Source of the DNA: JANNFX01 sp031380225 | Lineage (GTDB): Bacteria; Pseudomonadota; Alphaproteobacteria; Rhizobiales; Hyphomicrobiaceae | Reading direction: 5' to 3' | DNA: 44,703 nt | NCBI GenBank assembly: GCA_031380225.1 | Contig: JANNFX010000156.1 | Span: 1 to 44,703 of the forward strand | In this document: positions 17,781 to 25,601 of the stretch, piece by piece | How positions within the stretch are numbered: the stretch's first letter is position 1 | Layout: every line of letters starts with the position of its first letter | The notes under the pieces: model-generated | What the model was told of the DNA's origin: nothing | Seen by the model: only the letters and a program-made list of their open reading frames with translations | Database searches by the model: none | Made by a program: the position numbers and the translations under genes

Positions 17781-17804
17781 GAACTGTATTTCCGCCGCCG
17801 CCAT

Positions 17805-17818
17805 TCGCCGATTGGCGA
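17805..17818. other. Small hairpin between converging genes
   Basis: TCGCC-GATT-GGCGA forms a 5-bp stem in the 51-base gap between the convergent TIR-TPR and porin-like genes. There is no T-run on either side, so it is at best a weak bidirectional transcript end. Confidence 0.3.
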
Positions 17819-17831
17819 GCTTGAAACGGGT

Positions 17832-19181
17832 TCAAAATTCAATCAAGAGACCGCCGATGAGCGTCTCGAAGCTCTTCAAAGGTACGGGCCCAACCGGAGC
17901 GCCTTGGTTGTCGGATAGTCTGACCGAGGGATCGACGTGGCGATACCCAAGATAGAGTTGCACGCCTGTTTGATCGAGGTGTTGGACGACGCCTGCGCCC
18001 CAAACTGTCGCGTCGCTGGCCGAGATCAGACACGCAGCTCCGGCACCGGCGCAAACGACGGTGCTATCAAGACCGGCAAGCCCTGCCACAGTCTCCACAT
18101 CAGCGTCTTGGCTTAGAAAATTACGGAACCGTCCATATTCGGCGTAGAATGCCGTTTCGCCGGTGCTGAGTAACTCTGCCCGCCAGCCTGCCTTCAGATA
18201 GCCGAAATACGGGCTCTCGGGAGTTCCGAAGCGGCCGTCGTTGAATGTAGTGGCTCCGATGTAATTCCTACTGCCTCCCGCTACTGCGATGCTGAGACCG
18301 GCCGGTACGTGCAGCAAAGCGACTGAGCCCGATACTGTTCTCTCGGCGCGAGATGTGTCCTTTTGAACTTCCACGTCTTCATTGACGGCCGCGCGAGCGA
18401 CAAAGCTAAATGGGCCGATGGCATCATTGGTGTAGCCAAGTCCAATGTTCCAGTCATCGTTGACGCCCCACAAGGCCGATACCGAAAATCCCGCGAACTC
18501 CGGCGAATTGTAGGCGATGATTGTTCCGTCAGGTTGGTCGAGACTATCGATGAGCCTGTCCCAGGTTACGTTCGTCAGTCCGCTACTTTCTCCTGCGCCG
18601 GCGCGGCTCAAGAAAAATGCTCCGCCAATATCGGTGATGCCGACATAGCCGGCCACTTCTGTACGCGACAGGTCGGCTTCGTTGGCGCCGCCTGATGAAC
18701 CCTTGGCGCTTGTCAGCCCAACGGTGAGCTGACCAAGTTGCTCATTCTTGACCCACACCGAAACTTCACCAGCTTCAATTGACGCAATCCGCCCCGGCGT
18801 TGACTGACTGAGTTCGCCTGAACCTGCATTCAGAATGTCAAGGTCGAATACAAAGCCCACCGACCAACCGCCACCAATGGCTTCCGTCTGTCCCTCGACG
18901 GTTGCGGTTGAATTGTCATTGTCATTTGTGACCATCGCCGAGTCGCGCGAGACGCCATCGTCCCACGCCAATATCGCATGATTGACCGAACCGGATACCT
19001 TAACTTCGACGCCGCGCTTGCCGTTACGGGCACTCAATGCTTCGAGTTTAGCAATCCGCTGATCGAGATCTGCACAACACGACAAAGCATGATCGGCCGC
19101 GAACGACTGTTGTGAGCTGACGAAGACTAGGCTGGCGACAAAAACGCGGCAAACTTTGAAGACGTTGGGTGCACGCGCCAC
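17832..19181 (-). CDS. Porin-like outer membrane beta-barrel protein
   Basis: The frame opens at ATG 19247, but GTG 19181 gives a compact signal peptide (RAPNVFKVCR, then VFVASLVFVSS, cleavage near QSFA) and is preferred; 449 residues. After the signal comes a short coiled coil (CADLDQRIAKLEALSARNGK), as in many alphaproteobacterial porins. A barrel of alternating strands follows (VSGSVNHAILAWDD, WSVGFVFDLDIL, LGQLTVGLTSAKG), ending ETLIGGLLIEF with the terminal Phe needed for BAM-dependent assembly. It resembles the porin_2/porin_4 group by style rather than by a motif I can name. Substrate is unknown. It lies upstream of nothing obvious and converges on the TIR-TPR gene. Confidence 0.78.
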   Translation of the reverse strand: MARAPNVFKVCRVFVASLVFVSSQQSFAADHALSCCADLDQRIAKLEALSARNGKRGVEVKVSGSVNHAILAWDDGVSRDSAMVTNDNDNSTATVEGQTEAIGGGWSVGFVFDLDILNAGSGELSQSTPGRIASIEAGEVSVWVKNEQLGQLTVGLTSAKGSSGGANEADLSRTEVAGYVGITDIGGAFFLSRAGAGESSGLTNVTWDRLIDSLDQPDGTIIAYNSPEFAGFSVSALWGVNDDWNIGLGYTNDAIGPFSFVARAAVNEDVEVQKDTSRAERTVSGSVALLHVPAGLSIAVAGGSRNYIGATTFNDGRFGTPESPYFGYLKAGWRAELLSTGETAFYAEYGRFRNFLSQDADVETVAGLAGLDSTVVCAGAGAACLISASDATVWGAGVVQHLDQTGVQLYLGYRHVDPSVRLSDNQGAPVGPVPLKSFETLIGGLLIEF

Positions 19182-19379
19182 GAATAGCCAACTGAACCCT
19201 CCGGCGGAGGTTAGCCAAATTCGTTCTTTGCGATCGCCGGCAACCATGCGCTGTGTCCGAAACTGTCAGCACAGCGTGCATGGCGCTGGTATTGCAGTCA
19301 ACCCGTCGAAGCATGATTTACGAAGCCGTGAGGCCCAGTAGTGCTCTGGCACCGCTGAGCCTCACGGCAAGTCGAGCCG

Positions 19380-20450
19380 CTAAAGAATGAAGTCCCCCTT
19401 CGAAAGTGCCGCGAGATCATCTATTTTGATGGTGAAATCTGCGCGGCCGTCACCATCGATATCGCCCTGAACGACAACGCCGGAACTGGTCACGTTGTAG
19501 CGCAACTCGCCCTCGGTGTGGTGGAAACCGAGTTTACCAATGAAATGGAAGGACTGATTGCCGGACGTATGAGCAACTGCGTCGATGGCCTTGACTTCAA
19601 TTTTGTCTTGTCCACGGGAGAAGTCAGTGATGACGTCCCGCGTGGTGCCTGTTGTGCCAGACTCACTAGCGAAATTGAAACGGAAGGTGTCGCTGCCATC
19701 GCCTCCAGACAGGAAATCACGGCCGGCGCCGCCAATCAGAAGATCGTTTCCTCCCAGTCCTTGCAAAGTGTCCGATCCAGCCAATCCGCGCAACATGTCG
19801 ACACCAAAGTTACCAGTCACGGCATCGTTGCCAGAAGTCCCATCGTACTCGATCCGAATGAGACTCTCCGAGTCACCAGTTGTCAGACTAATGGCGAGCA
19901 TTTGACCGATCCCAGCGACGTACGACTTATATTCATTGAGTTTAAGATCAAGCGGCGTTGTCTCGTGAATCTGCACGACGTTTGTGCCCGAGCCGTACGG
20001 GGCGTCGAGAAATCCAGTGGTGCTGACCACTTCACCCTTATCTTCGGCGATGCCTGGAGAATTTTCCTGGTTGTAGGATTGTCCGACCGTTGGATTGGCC
20101 TGCATGACAATCCCGGGTTGCGCCCCGTTAACACCGGCTCGCCAAGATCCGTTAGTATTCACCACTTGCCCGTTTTCGAAATTCTGCACGTCTTCGCCGA
20201 AGTACCAGACGTTGCCGGCTGTATCCTGCGCGAAGTAGTCGAACGTATTTTCATGTATCTGGCCATCGACAAAGCCTTGGTCGTGAACCACGATGCAGGT
20301 TACGCCCTCGATCACCCGCGTTTCGCGCGTGACATGGAAACGGACGGTTTCAGAGCCGTCGGGGGTTTGGTAGACAAGGGTTTGACCTGGCGTCAGCGGC
20401 AGATAGGGATTGGTAATTCCTGAGACAAAGTTGGCGGGATTGATGGGCAT
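19380..20450 (-). CDS. RTX (hemolysin-type calcium-binding) protein with an uncharacterised N-terminal domain
   Basis: ATG 20450 is preferred over the upstream ATG 20483 because GGAG lies seven bases before it; 356 residues, no signal peptide. Residues ~1-210 form a beta-rich domain with recognisable landmarks (NPYLPLTPGQTLVYQ, DYFAQDTAGNVWYFGED, GSWRAGVNGAQPGIVM, QENSPGIAEDKGEV). I have met this domain as an unnamed one and cannot give it a function. Residues ~215-270 hold glycine/aspartate RTX nonapeptides (GLGGNDLLIGGAGRDFLSG) that bind Ca2+ into a parallel beta-roll. The end (FTIKIDDLAALSKGDFIL) resembles serralysin-type C-terminal secretion signals. Export by a type I secretion system is inferred; none is encoded here. 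Confidence 0.82.
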   Translation of the reverse strand: MPINPANFVSGITNPYLPLTPGQTLVYQTPDGSETVRFHVTRETRVIEGVTCIVVHDQGFVDGQIHENTFDYFAQDTAGNVWYFGEDVQNFENGQVVNTNGSWRAGVNGAQPGIVMQANPTVGQSYNQENSPGIAEDKGEVVSTTGFLDAPYGSGTNVVQIHETTPLDLKLNEYKSYVAGIGQMLAISLTTGDSESLIRIEYDGTSGNDAVTGNFGVDMLRGLAGSDTLQGLGGNDLLIGGAGRDFLSGGDGSDTFRFNFASESGTTGTTRDVITDFSRGQDKIEVKAIDAVAHTSGNQSFHFIGKLGFHHTEGELRYNVTSSGVVVQGDIDGDGRADFTIKIDDLAALSKGDFIL

Positions 20451-20662
20451 TGCGTAGCTCCATGTGGTTTGAAGGATGTCCATTCAATTGCAAAAATGAT
20501 CCGCGCCGCTGAAAATGCCCGCGCGCATTGTCAGCGTTTTTTACGTCTGCAATTGTTGATCACTGCAGCTCCCATGCGCTGCACCGTCGCTAGGGATTAC
20601 GATGGAGCTGGCCATATTCTTTCAAATCGCGGGCAGGTTTTTTTGTCTGCACAACCAGAAAA

Positions 20663-21352
20663 TTAGTCCCAGTCCTTGAGGGACTGTGCCTTAAATGTGG
20701 CGGGGCCGGTTTGCGCGCCCTTGATCTCAACGTCTTCTTCGGCACCAATCGGATCATCGAGATTGTTCTCAGCGCCAGTAACGTCGACAGTCCAACTTTT
20801 TCCGGTGAAGTCCTTGAGAGTGACGGTCGACTTGCCGTCGAACGCCAGCACTGTCCCTGTGAGAATACCGAGGCTTGGTGACGGAGGCAATTTTTCGGGT
20901 GACTGTGTGAGCTTGTCATACAACGGAAGATGGGAGCTCATAAACACGTGGACGTTACGGCCTGCTCCAACAACATGCAGTCCAGTGCCCAATACGGCGC
21001 ACATCACCATTGAGGACAAAAGCAACCGCATAGTCGAGTAGCGGTAGCCGGCTGGGGACATTCTGACTACGCAATACGCACTCGCCAGGAACGTCCCTAG
21101 CGTCGCCAGCCAAACGTAGGGAAGATACTGAAACACGTCGTCGAGCGGCATTTCGTCAAAGCCGCGGCCGCCAGTCGCCAAATAATCCTGGGTCGCAAAG
21201 ATGAGGACCGCGACCGAGACCGCGCCTAGCAAAATCGAAAGCACGGCGAGAGTCCAAAATATCGAGCGTTTGGCCAGAAAATACGCGTACGGGCGCGGTG
21301 CCAGACCACGCTGTTCGATTATATCCAATATCTTTTTTTCAAGATCCGTCAC
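20663..21352 (-). CDS. Three-helix membrane protein coupled to an ECF sigma factor (putative anti-sigma or partner)
   Basis: Of 229 residues, a short cytoplasmic N-terminus (MTDLEKKILDIIEQRGLAPR) precedes three membrane helices at about 32-54, 76-98 and 108-130. The C-terminal ~95 residues would be periplasmic and look like a small beta-barrel (GTVLAFDGKSTVTLKDF, then WTVDVTG, then VEIKGAQTGPATF). The start overlaps the sigma factor stop by four bases, so the two are translationally coupled, the usual position for an anti-sigma factor. It lacks a zinc anti-sigma motif (HxxxCxxC) and a recognisable ASD. Segments such as PYVWLATLGTFLASAYCVVR and AGYRYSTMRLLL recall membrane proteins paired with sigma factors in Patescibacteria. 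Function is inferred from position only. Confidence 0.7.
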   Translation of the reverse strand: MTDLEKKILDIIEQRGLAPRPYAYFLAKRSIFWTLAVLSILLGAVSVAVLIFATQDYLATGGRGFDEMPLDDVFQYLPYVWLATLGTFLASAYCVVRMSPAGYRYSTMRLLLSSMVMCAVLGTGLHVVGAGRNVHVFMSSHLPLYDKLTQSPEKLPPSPSLGILTGTVLAFDGKSTVTLKDFTGKSWTVDVTGAENNLDDPIGAEEDVEIKGAQTGPATFKAQSLKDWD

Positions 21353-21975
21353 AGGTCGTCTTTCAGATTGAGGCCGATCGCTTGCAATGCCGTCCGCAAC
21401 AGCATGGTTCCACGTTTGATCAAGGTTGCAACTGTGCCTGCCGGGACATTGAGAATTTCGGCGATTTCGTCGTATCCCTTGTCCTCGAGGAAGCGCAACA
21501 CCAACACATCCCTATAGCGCGGATCGAGGTCGTTGATCGCGACCCGCACTTTCTCTTCAATACGCAGCCGCTCGCTGGTTTCTTGCACATCGAAGCCGTC
21601 CGATAGCCGTTCGATGATCAATTGAGCATCTTCGCCTGTTACCAGTGGTGGTTCGGCCTTACGTTTGCGCAGGAAACTCAAGGCTTCGTTGCGGGCGATG
21701 CGGTAGATCCATGGTCCAAATGGACGGGTATGGTCGTAGTCGTTGAGGTTGACATAAACCTTGATGAACACGTCCTGCAGCACGTCTTCGGCGGCCTCGT
21801 TATGTTGGCCGAGTAGGCGGCGCAGATACCTCGATAGGATAGGCTGCCAGCGGCGCACAATCTGGGCATAGGCGTTCCGGTCGCGCAAAGCCACTGCGAC
21901 AAGGTATTGGTCAGTTGGTGCGGGATGCTCTGCCAATGCAAGAATGACCCAACGAACAGGGAAATCAGCCAACAC
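21349..21975 (-). CDS. ECF-type RNA polymerase sigma factor
   Basis: The 208-residue protein begins at GTG 21975; the start is uncertain because only a weak GTCAGG precedes it. Region 2 runs from about residue 22 (DQYLVAVALRDRNAYAQIVRRW) through the core-binding part EDVLQDVFIKVYVNLNDYD to the -10 recognition part GPWIYRIARNEALSFLRKRK. Region 4 is at about 142-195 (LDPRYRDVLVLRFLEDKGYDEIAEILN, then GTVATLIKRG) and recognises the -35 element. It would redirect RNA polymerase to a dedicated regulon. The downstream coupled membrane protein is its likely regulator. The word choice in region 4 resembles Patescibacteria sigma factors. galU lies 146 bases upstream on the same strand. Confidence 0.92.
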   Translation of the reverse strand: MLADFPVRWVILALAEHPAPTDQYLVAVALRDRNAYAQIVRRWQPILSRYLRRLLGQHNEAAEDVLQDVFIKVYVNLNDYDHTRPFGPWIYRIARNEALSFLRKRKAEPPLVTGEDAQLIIERLSDGFDVQETSERLRIEEKVRVAINDLDPRYRDVLVLRFLEDKGYDEIAEILNVPAGTVATLIKRGTMLLRTALQAIGLNLKDDL

Positions 21976-22099
21976 CCTGACAAGGTGTCATATCGATGGC
22001 ATCGGACGTTGATGCCAGCGTTTCTTTTTTCTGCAGACGCAACTGTTGCTCGCGACGGCTTAAATGCGCAGCCTCACTAAAGTGTTTCATGAGTGCCAT
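21965..22099 (-). CDS. Possible small ORF upstream of the ECF sigma gene
   Basis: A 44-codon frame (MALMKHFSEAAHLSRREQ then a Lys/Gln-rich middle and TPCQGVG end) fills the galU-sigma gap and overlaps the sigma GTG start by 11 bases. It has no Shine-Dalgarno sequence and no family I recognise. It could be a leader peptide coupling translation to the sigma gene, or chance. ATG 22090 is an alternative start. Confidence 0.25.
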   Translation of the reverse strand: MALMKHFSEAAHLSRREQQLRLQKKETLASTSDAIDMTPCQGVG

Positions 22100-22121
22100 T
22101 GAACTGCGGTGACGGTGAGCT

Positions 22122-23009
22122 TTACAGTAGCTTCTTGATCTCGGCCCGAAGCGCGGGGCCAATGTCCGGACTTGCCAGGCCCAGCGCCACGTTTGCCAGC
22201 AGGAAACCCTGCTTGGCGCCGCAGTCGTAGATCTGACCATCGAAGCGGACAGCGTGGAAGCTGTCAGGATTTGATTTGTGCAGCGTCAACATGGAATCCG
22301 TCAGCTGGATTTCACCGCCTTTGCCTTTGGGTTGTTTTTCCAAGAGTGCGAAAATCTCTGGCTGCAGAATGTAACGCCCGGAAATGTGCAAGTTTGACGG
22401 CGCTGTGCCTTGTGGTGGCTTTTCGACCATGCTGGAAATCCGCGACACGGCAGCATTTTTATCTGCAACTCCGACGATGCCATATTGGTGTGTTTCGCTA
22501 TCGGGAACCGCTGCAACGGCAATCAAGTTTCCGCCGACTTTGGCGTAGGCTTTGAGCATGGTGGCGATGCACGGCTCATCGCCGACATGCAGCATGTCAG
22601 GCAACAGCAGTGCGAATGGCTCGTCGCCAACAATATGACGCGCGCACCAGACCGCATGGCCGAGACCGAGCGGCTGTTGTTGGCGCGTGAATATCGCGTT
22701 GCCGGCACCGGGCTGCGCATCGGCCAGGATTTTGAGTTCCTTATCTTTGCCCTCACGGCCGCGCAGCGTGCGGTCAAGCTCATAGGCAATATCGAAATGA
22801 TCCTCGATGGCACTCTTGTTGCGCCCCGTGACAAAGATGATCTGCTCGATCCCCGCCGCCACCGCCTCATCGACAACGTGCTGCACCACCGGCCGGTCGA
22901 CGACCGTCAGCATTTCCTTGGGCACCGCCTTGGTGGCCGGGAGAAAGCGCGTTCCGAGGCCAGCCACAGGAAAGACGGCCTTGCGAATAGGCTTGTGGGG
23001 TGGGGGCAT
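22122..23009 (-). CDS. galU: UTP-glucose-1-phosphate uridylyltransferase
   Basis: GalU makes UDP-glucose from UTP and glucose-1-phosphate for envelope polysaccharides. The 295-residue protein has the nucleotidyltransferase signature FPVAGLGTRFLPATKAVPKEML (residues 13-34, written here as flanking blocks VAGLGTRFLP and KAVPKEML), VDRPVVQHVVDEA, PLGLGHAVWCAR and FALLLPDML with the metal-binding Asp. KGKGGEIQLTDSM and YDCGAKQGFL are the late family motifs. Length is typical. It is divergent from galE with about 160 bases between the starts; together they supply UDP-glucose and UDP-galactose. Confidence 0.96.
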   Translation of the reverse strand: MPPPHKPIRKAVFPVAGLGTRFLPATKAVPKEMLTVVDRPVVQHVVDEAVAAGIEQIIFVTGRNKSAIEDHFDIAYELDRTLRGREGKDKELKILADAQPGAGNAIFTRQQQPLGLGHAVWCARHIVGDEPFALLLPDMLHVGDEPCIATMLKAYAKVGGNLIAVAAVPDSETHQYGIVGVADKNAAVSRISSMVEKPPQGTAPSNLHISGRYILQPEIFALLEKQPKGKGGEIQLTDSMLTLHKSNPDSFHAVRFDGQIYDCGAKQGFLLANVALGLASPDIGPALRAEIKKLL

Positions 23010-23168
23010 CGGGGTGTCTCACTTTGAAGCCGAAGTTAGAGCCGCTGTTACGATGAATCGAATGCTTCCGGAAAGAGGATAGTTTAGACGATTGGATTGA
23101 GACCCGGGTAACCACGGCTTGCTATGACTTGTCGCAATAAAAAAGCTAGGATTTCGGGGAGTTTGATC

Positions 23169-24164
23169 ATGGCTGTGCTGGTTACGGGTGGCGCGGGGTA
23201 CATCGGCAGCCACATGGTGTTGGAGCTTGTCGACAAGGGCGAGACCGTTGTTGTGCTCGACAACCTGTCGACTGGTTTCCGCTGGGCCGTGGCGCCGGCC
23301 GCGACGCTGGTCGTTGGCGATGCCGGTGATCAGGATCTGGTCCGGACGCTCATTCGCAAGCACAATATCCAGTCGATCATCCACTTCGCCGGTTCGATCG
23401 TGGTGCCGGATTCGGTCGCCGATCCGCTCGGATACTATCACAACAACACCATCAAATCGCGCGCTTTGATCGAAGCCGCCGTTTCGGCCGGGGTGCGCCA
23501 GTTCATCTTTTCATCGACCGCTGCCGTCTACGGCAACCCAGATGAGAACCCGGTCTCCGAAACCGCGATCGCGAAGCCGGTGTCGCCGTACGGTTGGTCA
23601 AAACTGATGACCGAGCAGATGCTGGCCGATGTCTCGAATGCGCATCCGTTCAAGTATGTGGCACTGCGCTATTTCAACGTTGCTGGCGCCGATCCATTCG
23701 GCCGCTCAGGACAATCGACGCCGCGCGCCACGCATTTGATCAAGACCGCCTGCGAAACGGCCTCGGGTCAGCGCGGCCACATGGACGTGTTCGGCACTGA
23801 CTACCCGACCGTCGACGGCACCTGCGTCCGCGACTACATTCACGTCAGCGATCTCAGCGCCGTACATATGGCCGCACTGACGTATCTCCGCCAAGGCGGC
23901 GCGTCGGACGTATTCAACTGCGGCTATTCCGAAGGCTACTCGGTGCTGCAAGTCATTGACGCGGTGAAACGCGTATCGGGCGTTGATTTTACGGCGAAGC
24001 TTACCGGCCGCCGTCCGGGCGACCCGGCCGCCATCGTTGCCGCCACGCGAAAAATCCGCGACCGGCTTGGCTGGGCGCCACAGCACAACGATCTCGACAA
24101 GATCGTTTCCCATGCGCTGGCCTGGGAACAGAGCCTGGCGAGCCGGTTCAAGAAAGTTGGGTAG
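23169..24164 (+). CDS. galE: UDP-glucose 4-epimerase
   Basis: The start is ATG 23169, with GGGGAG (23156-23161) seven bases upstream; the open frame begins at 23124 but those 15 residues are not part of the fold. The 331-residue extended-SDR protein shows the NAD-binding motif GGAGYIG (7-13), Asp31 in LDNLSTGF, catalytic Ser near 116 (FSSTAAVYGN), and Tyr141/Lys145 in YGWSK. VDGTCVRDYIHVSDL and the late PGDPAAIVA are typical GalE blocks. It interconverts UDP-glucose and UDP-galactose, and in some species the N-acetyl forms. It is divergent from galU. Confidence 0.95.
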   Translation: MAVLVTGGAGYIGSHMVLELVDKGETVVVLDNLSTGFRWAVAPAATLVVGDAGDQDLVRTLIRKHNIQSIIHFAGSIVVPDSVADPLGYYHNNTIKSRALIEAAVSAGVRQFIFSSTAAVYGNPDENPVSETAIAKPVSPYGWSKLMTEQMLADVSNAHPFKYVALRYFNVAGADPFGRSGQSTPRATHLIKTACETASGQRGHMDVFGTDYPTVDGTCVRDYIHVSDLSAVHMAALTYLRQGGASDVFNCGYSEGYSVLQVIDAVKRVSGVDFTAKLTGRRPGDPAAIVAATRKIRDRLGWAPQHNDLDKIVSHALAWEQSLASRFKKVG

Positions 24165-24235
24165 GTTCACCGACGCGTGCGATTTTCATATCCTTCAGCG
24201 CCCCTCGGCGCCTAAGAATATCAACGCCAACGGCC

Positions 24236-24697
24236 TCACGCAGCTGCGTCCTTTTTCTGTTGATGATCCAGGCCGGCGGCGGCGGCGCTGATCGCGGCGC
24301 GTTGAGCGAAATAGCTTGAAAGCTCGCTTTCGAGTTCACTCTGGCGGCCGTTGAGTTCGGCTACAAGGCCGTTCAGTTCGTTGACCCGGCCATCCGTTTC
24401 CTTGCGACTTTGCTCAAATAGGGATTTTAGGCTGATACGGCCGTCATCAATGGCAATTTCTGATCCTTCCGCCACCTCGTCAATTTTTGACTTCGCCGCT
24501 TGAATATGACGTTCAGTGTCATGGCGCGTATCGGAAAGGCGGGAAATCTCGGTGCGTATTTCGTCAGCCGTGGTCTCGAGGTCGCTGATGGTCTTGCGCA
24601 TGACACGTTCCGCCGCACCTTTTTCGAGGGCCTGAACGAAATCAGTGACTTGTCCGTTGAGTAAAGTTCTGGCGCGATTCACAAGTGTTTGGCTCAT
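24236..24697 (-). CDS. Coiled-coil protein of unknown function
   Basis: This 153-residue, highly charged, almost wholly helical protein has heptad-like stretches at about residues 40-75 (LETTADEIRTEISRLSDT) and 95-125 (ETDGRVNELNGLVAELNG), and ends in an Ala/Lys-rich tail. No signal peptide or membrane helix is present. The style resembles short PspA/IM30-like proteins, but I cannot assign it. GGGG five bases before ATG 24697 supports the start. It lies tail to tail with galE, 71 bases apart, and downstream of the SDR-like gene on the same strand with a 151-base gap, so it is probably transcribed alone. Confidence 0.7.
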   Translation of the reverse strand: MSQTLVNRARTLLNGQVTDFVQALEKGAAERVMRKTISDLETTADEIRTEISRLSDTRHDTERHIQAAKSKIDEVAEGSEIAIDDGRISLKSLFEQSRKETDGRVNELNGLVAELNGRQSELESELSSYFAQRAAISAAAAGLDHQQKKDAAA

Positions 24698-24848
24698 CTT
24701 TTCCCCTCACACGTTTTGGCTGGACCAAGACGATACAACCTAGCTGCTAAAGAAATTGATAATCCCGCATTAAAAATTTTGGCGGACTATTCCGATCCGT
24801 CGCGAAACAGATTGGTTGACGACAAAGGCTGCACATGAACTCTACAAC

Positions 24849-25601
24849 TCATCCACTCAACGCGTGCACCTGACCGAGGTCAAACAGGTGCCCGCTCAAT
24901 TGACGGCCGGTGCGGCCGGCGAGATAGAGCGCCAGCGATGCCACTTCAGGCTCGTTGCGAAGGCTCGCTCCGCCTTCAACGCCATCATCGCTCGATCGCG
25001 GTCCAATCGCATTGATGCGAATCGCGTGCTCGGCCCAGGTCTCGGCTTCGCCGCGCGTCATGGCGGCGAGAGCGGTGCGGACAATTCCGGCAACCGCACC
25101 TTGCGCCGCCGTTTCAGCTTCATCCATGATGACAATGTTCAATACCGAACCATGGGTCCAGGTGACGCTCATGCGATTGGCGACGACGCGCGTCATCTCA
25201 AGCGCGGTTGAAAGCTTTGAAGCGATCAGGTCTTCGATCTCAGATTCGGATGCAAGCCCTGCGAGTTCATCATTTGAAATTTGAATGAGATTGATGGCGG
25301 CGTCGATGCCGTTGTGATCCTGGCAGGCCGATTGGACCAGTCGCCTTGCAGCGTCGCGCGTCGTAACCGGCTCATTGAAAACCTTAAGGCTGGTTGCGGT
25401 TTCGGCCAGCAGAGCAATGACTTCCGTCAGCTCGGGTGACTGCTCTGGCATTTGCATCACCAACTCGGCCTTGTGATCGGCAACAGAGCGGGCGATATCG
25501 ACGCCAAACGCGGCTGTGACGCCGGTAATCAGGATGCGCGCACCGGCCAATTCGGGGTGTACTGGAACGCCAGGAACAGAAGCGATAACACTCATAAACA
25601 T
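24849..25601 (-). CDS. Degenerate short-chain dehydrogenase/reductase (SDR) fold protein
   Basis: The 250-residue protein keeps the SDR outline: a first beta-alpha unit GARILITGVTAAFGVDIAR (about 20-38), IDAAINLIQIS where NNAG would be, MTRVVANRMSV, and INAIGPRSS after the active-site region. A C-terminal ASLALYLAGRTGRQLSGHLFDL resembles the usual end. The glycine motif is altered (TGVTAAFG rather than TGxxxGIG). No Tyr-xxx-Lys is found where the catalytic pair should be (AAQGAVAGIVRTALAAMTRG). Loss of dehydrogenase activity is therefore likely; a structural or binding role is possible. Its upstream side is the palindrome-rich 25602-26405 region. Confidence 0.75.
   Translation of the reverse strand: MFMSVIASVPGVPVHPELAGARILITGVTAAFGVDIARSVADHKAELVMQMPEQSPELTEVIALLAETATSLKVFNEPVTTRDAARRLVQSACQDHNGIDAAINLIQISNDELAGLASESEIEDLIASKLSTALEMTRVVANRMSVTWTHGSVLNIVIMDEAETAAQGAVAGIVRTALAAMTRGEAETWAEHAIRINAIGPRSSDDGVEGGASLRNEPEVASLALYLAGRTGRQLSGHLFDLGQVHALSG

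Noticed and set aside
19518..20423. 301-codon frame antisense to the RTX gene
   Set aside because: Shadow frame of a GC-biased coding region; translation has no recognisable domain.
22410..23027. 205-codon frame antisense to galU
   Set aside because: Shadow of galU codon bias; no supporting signals.
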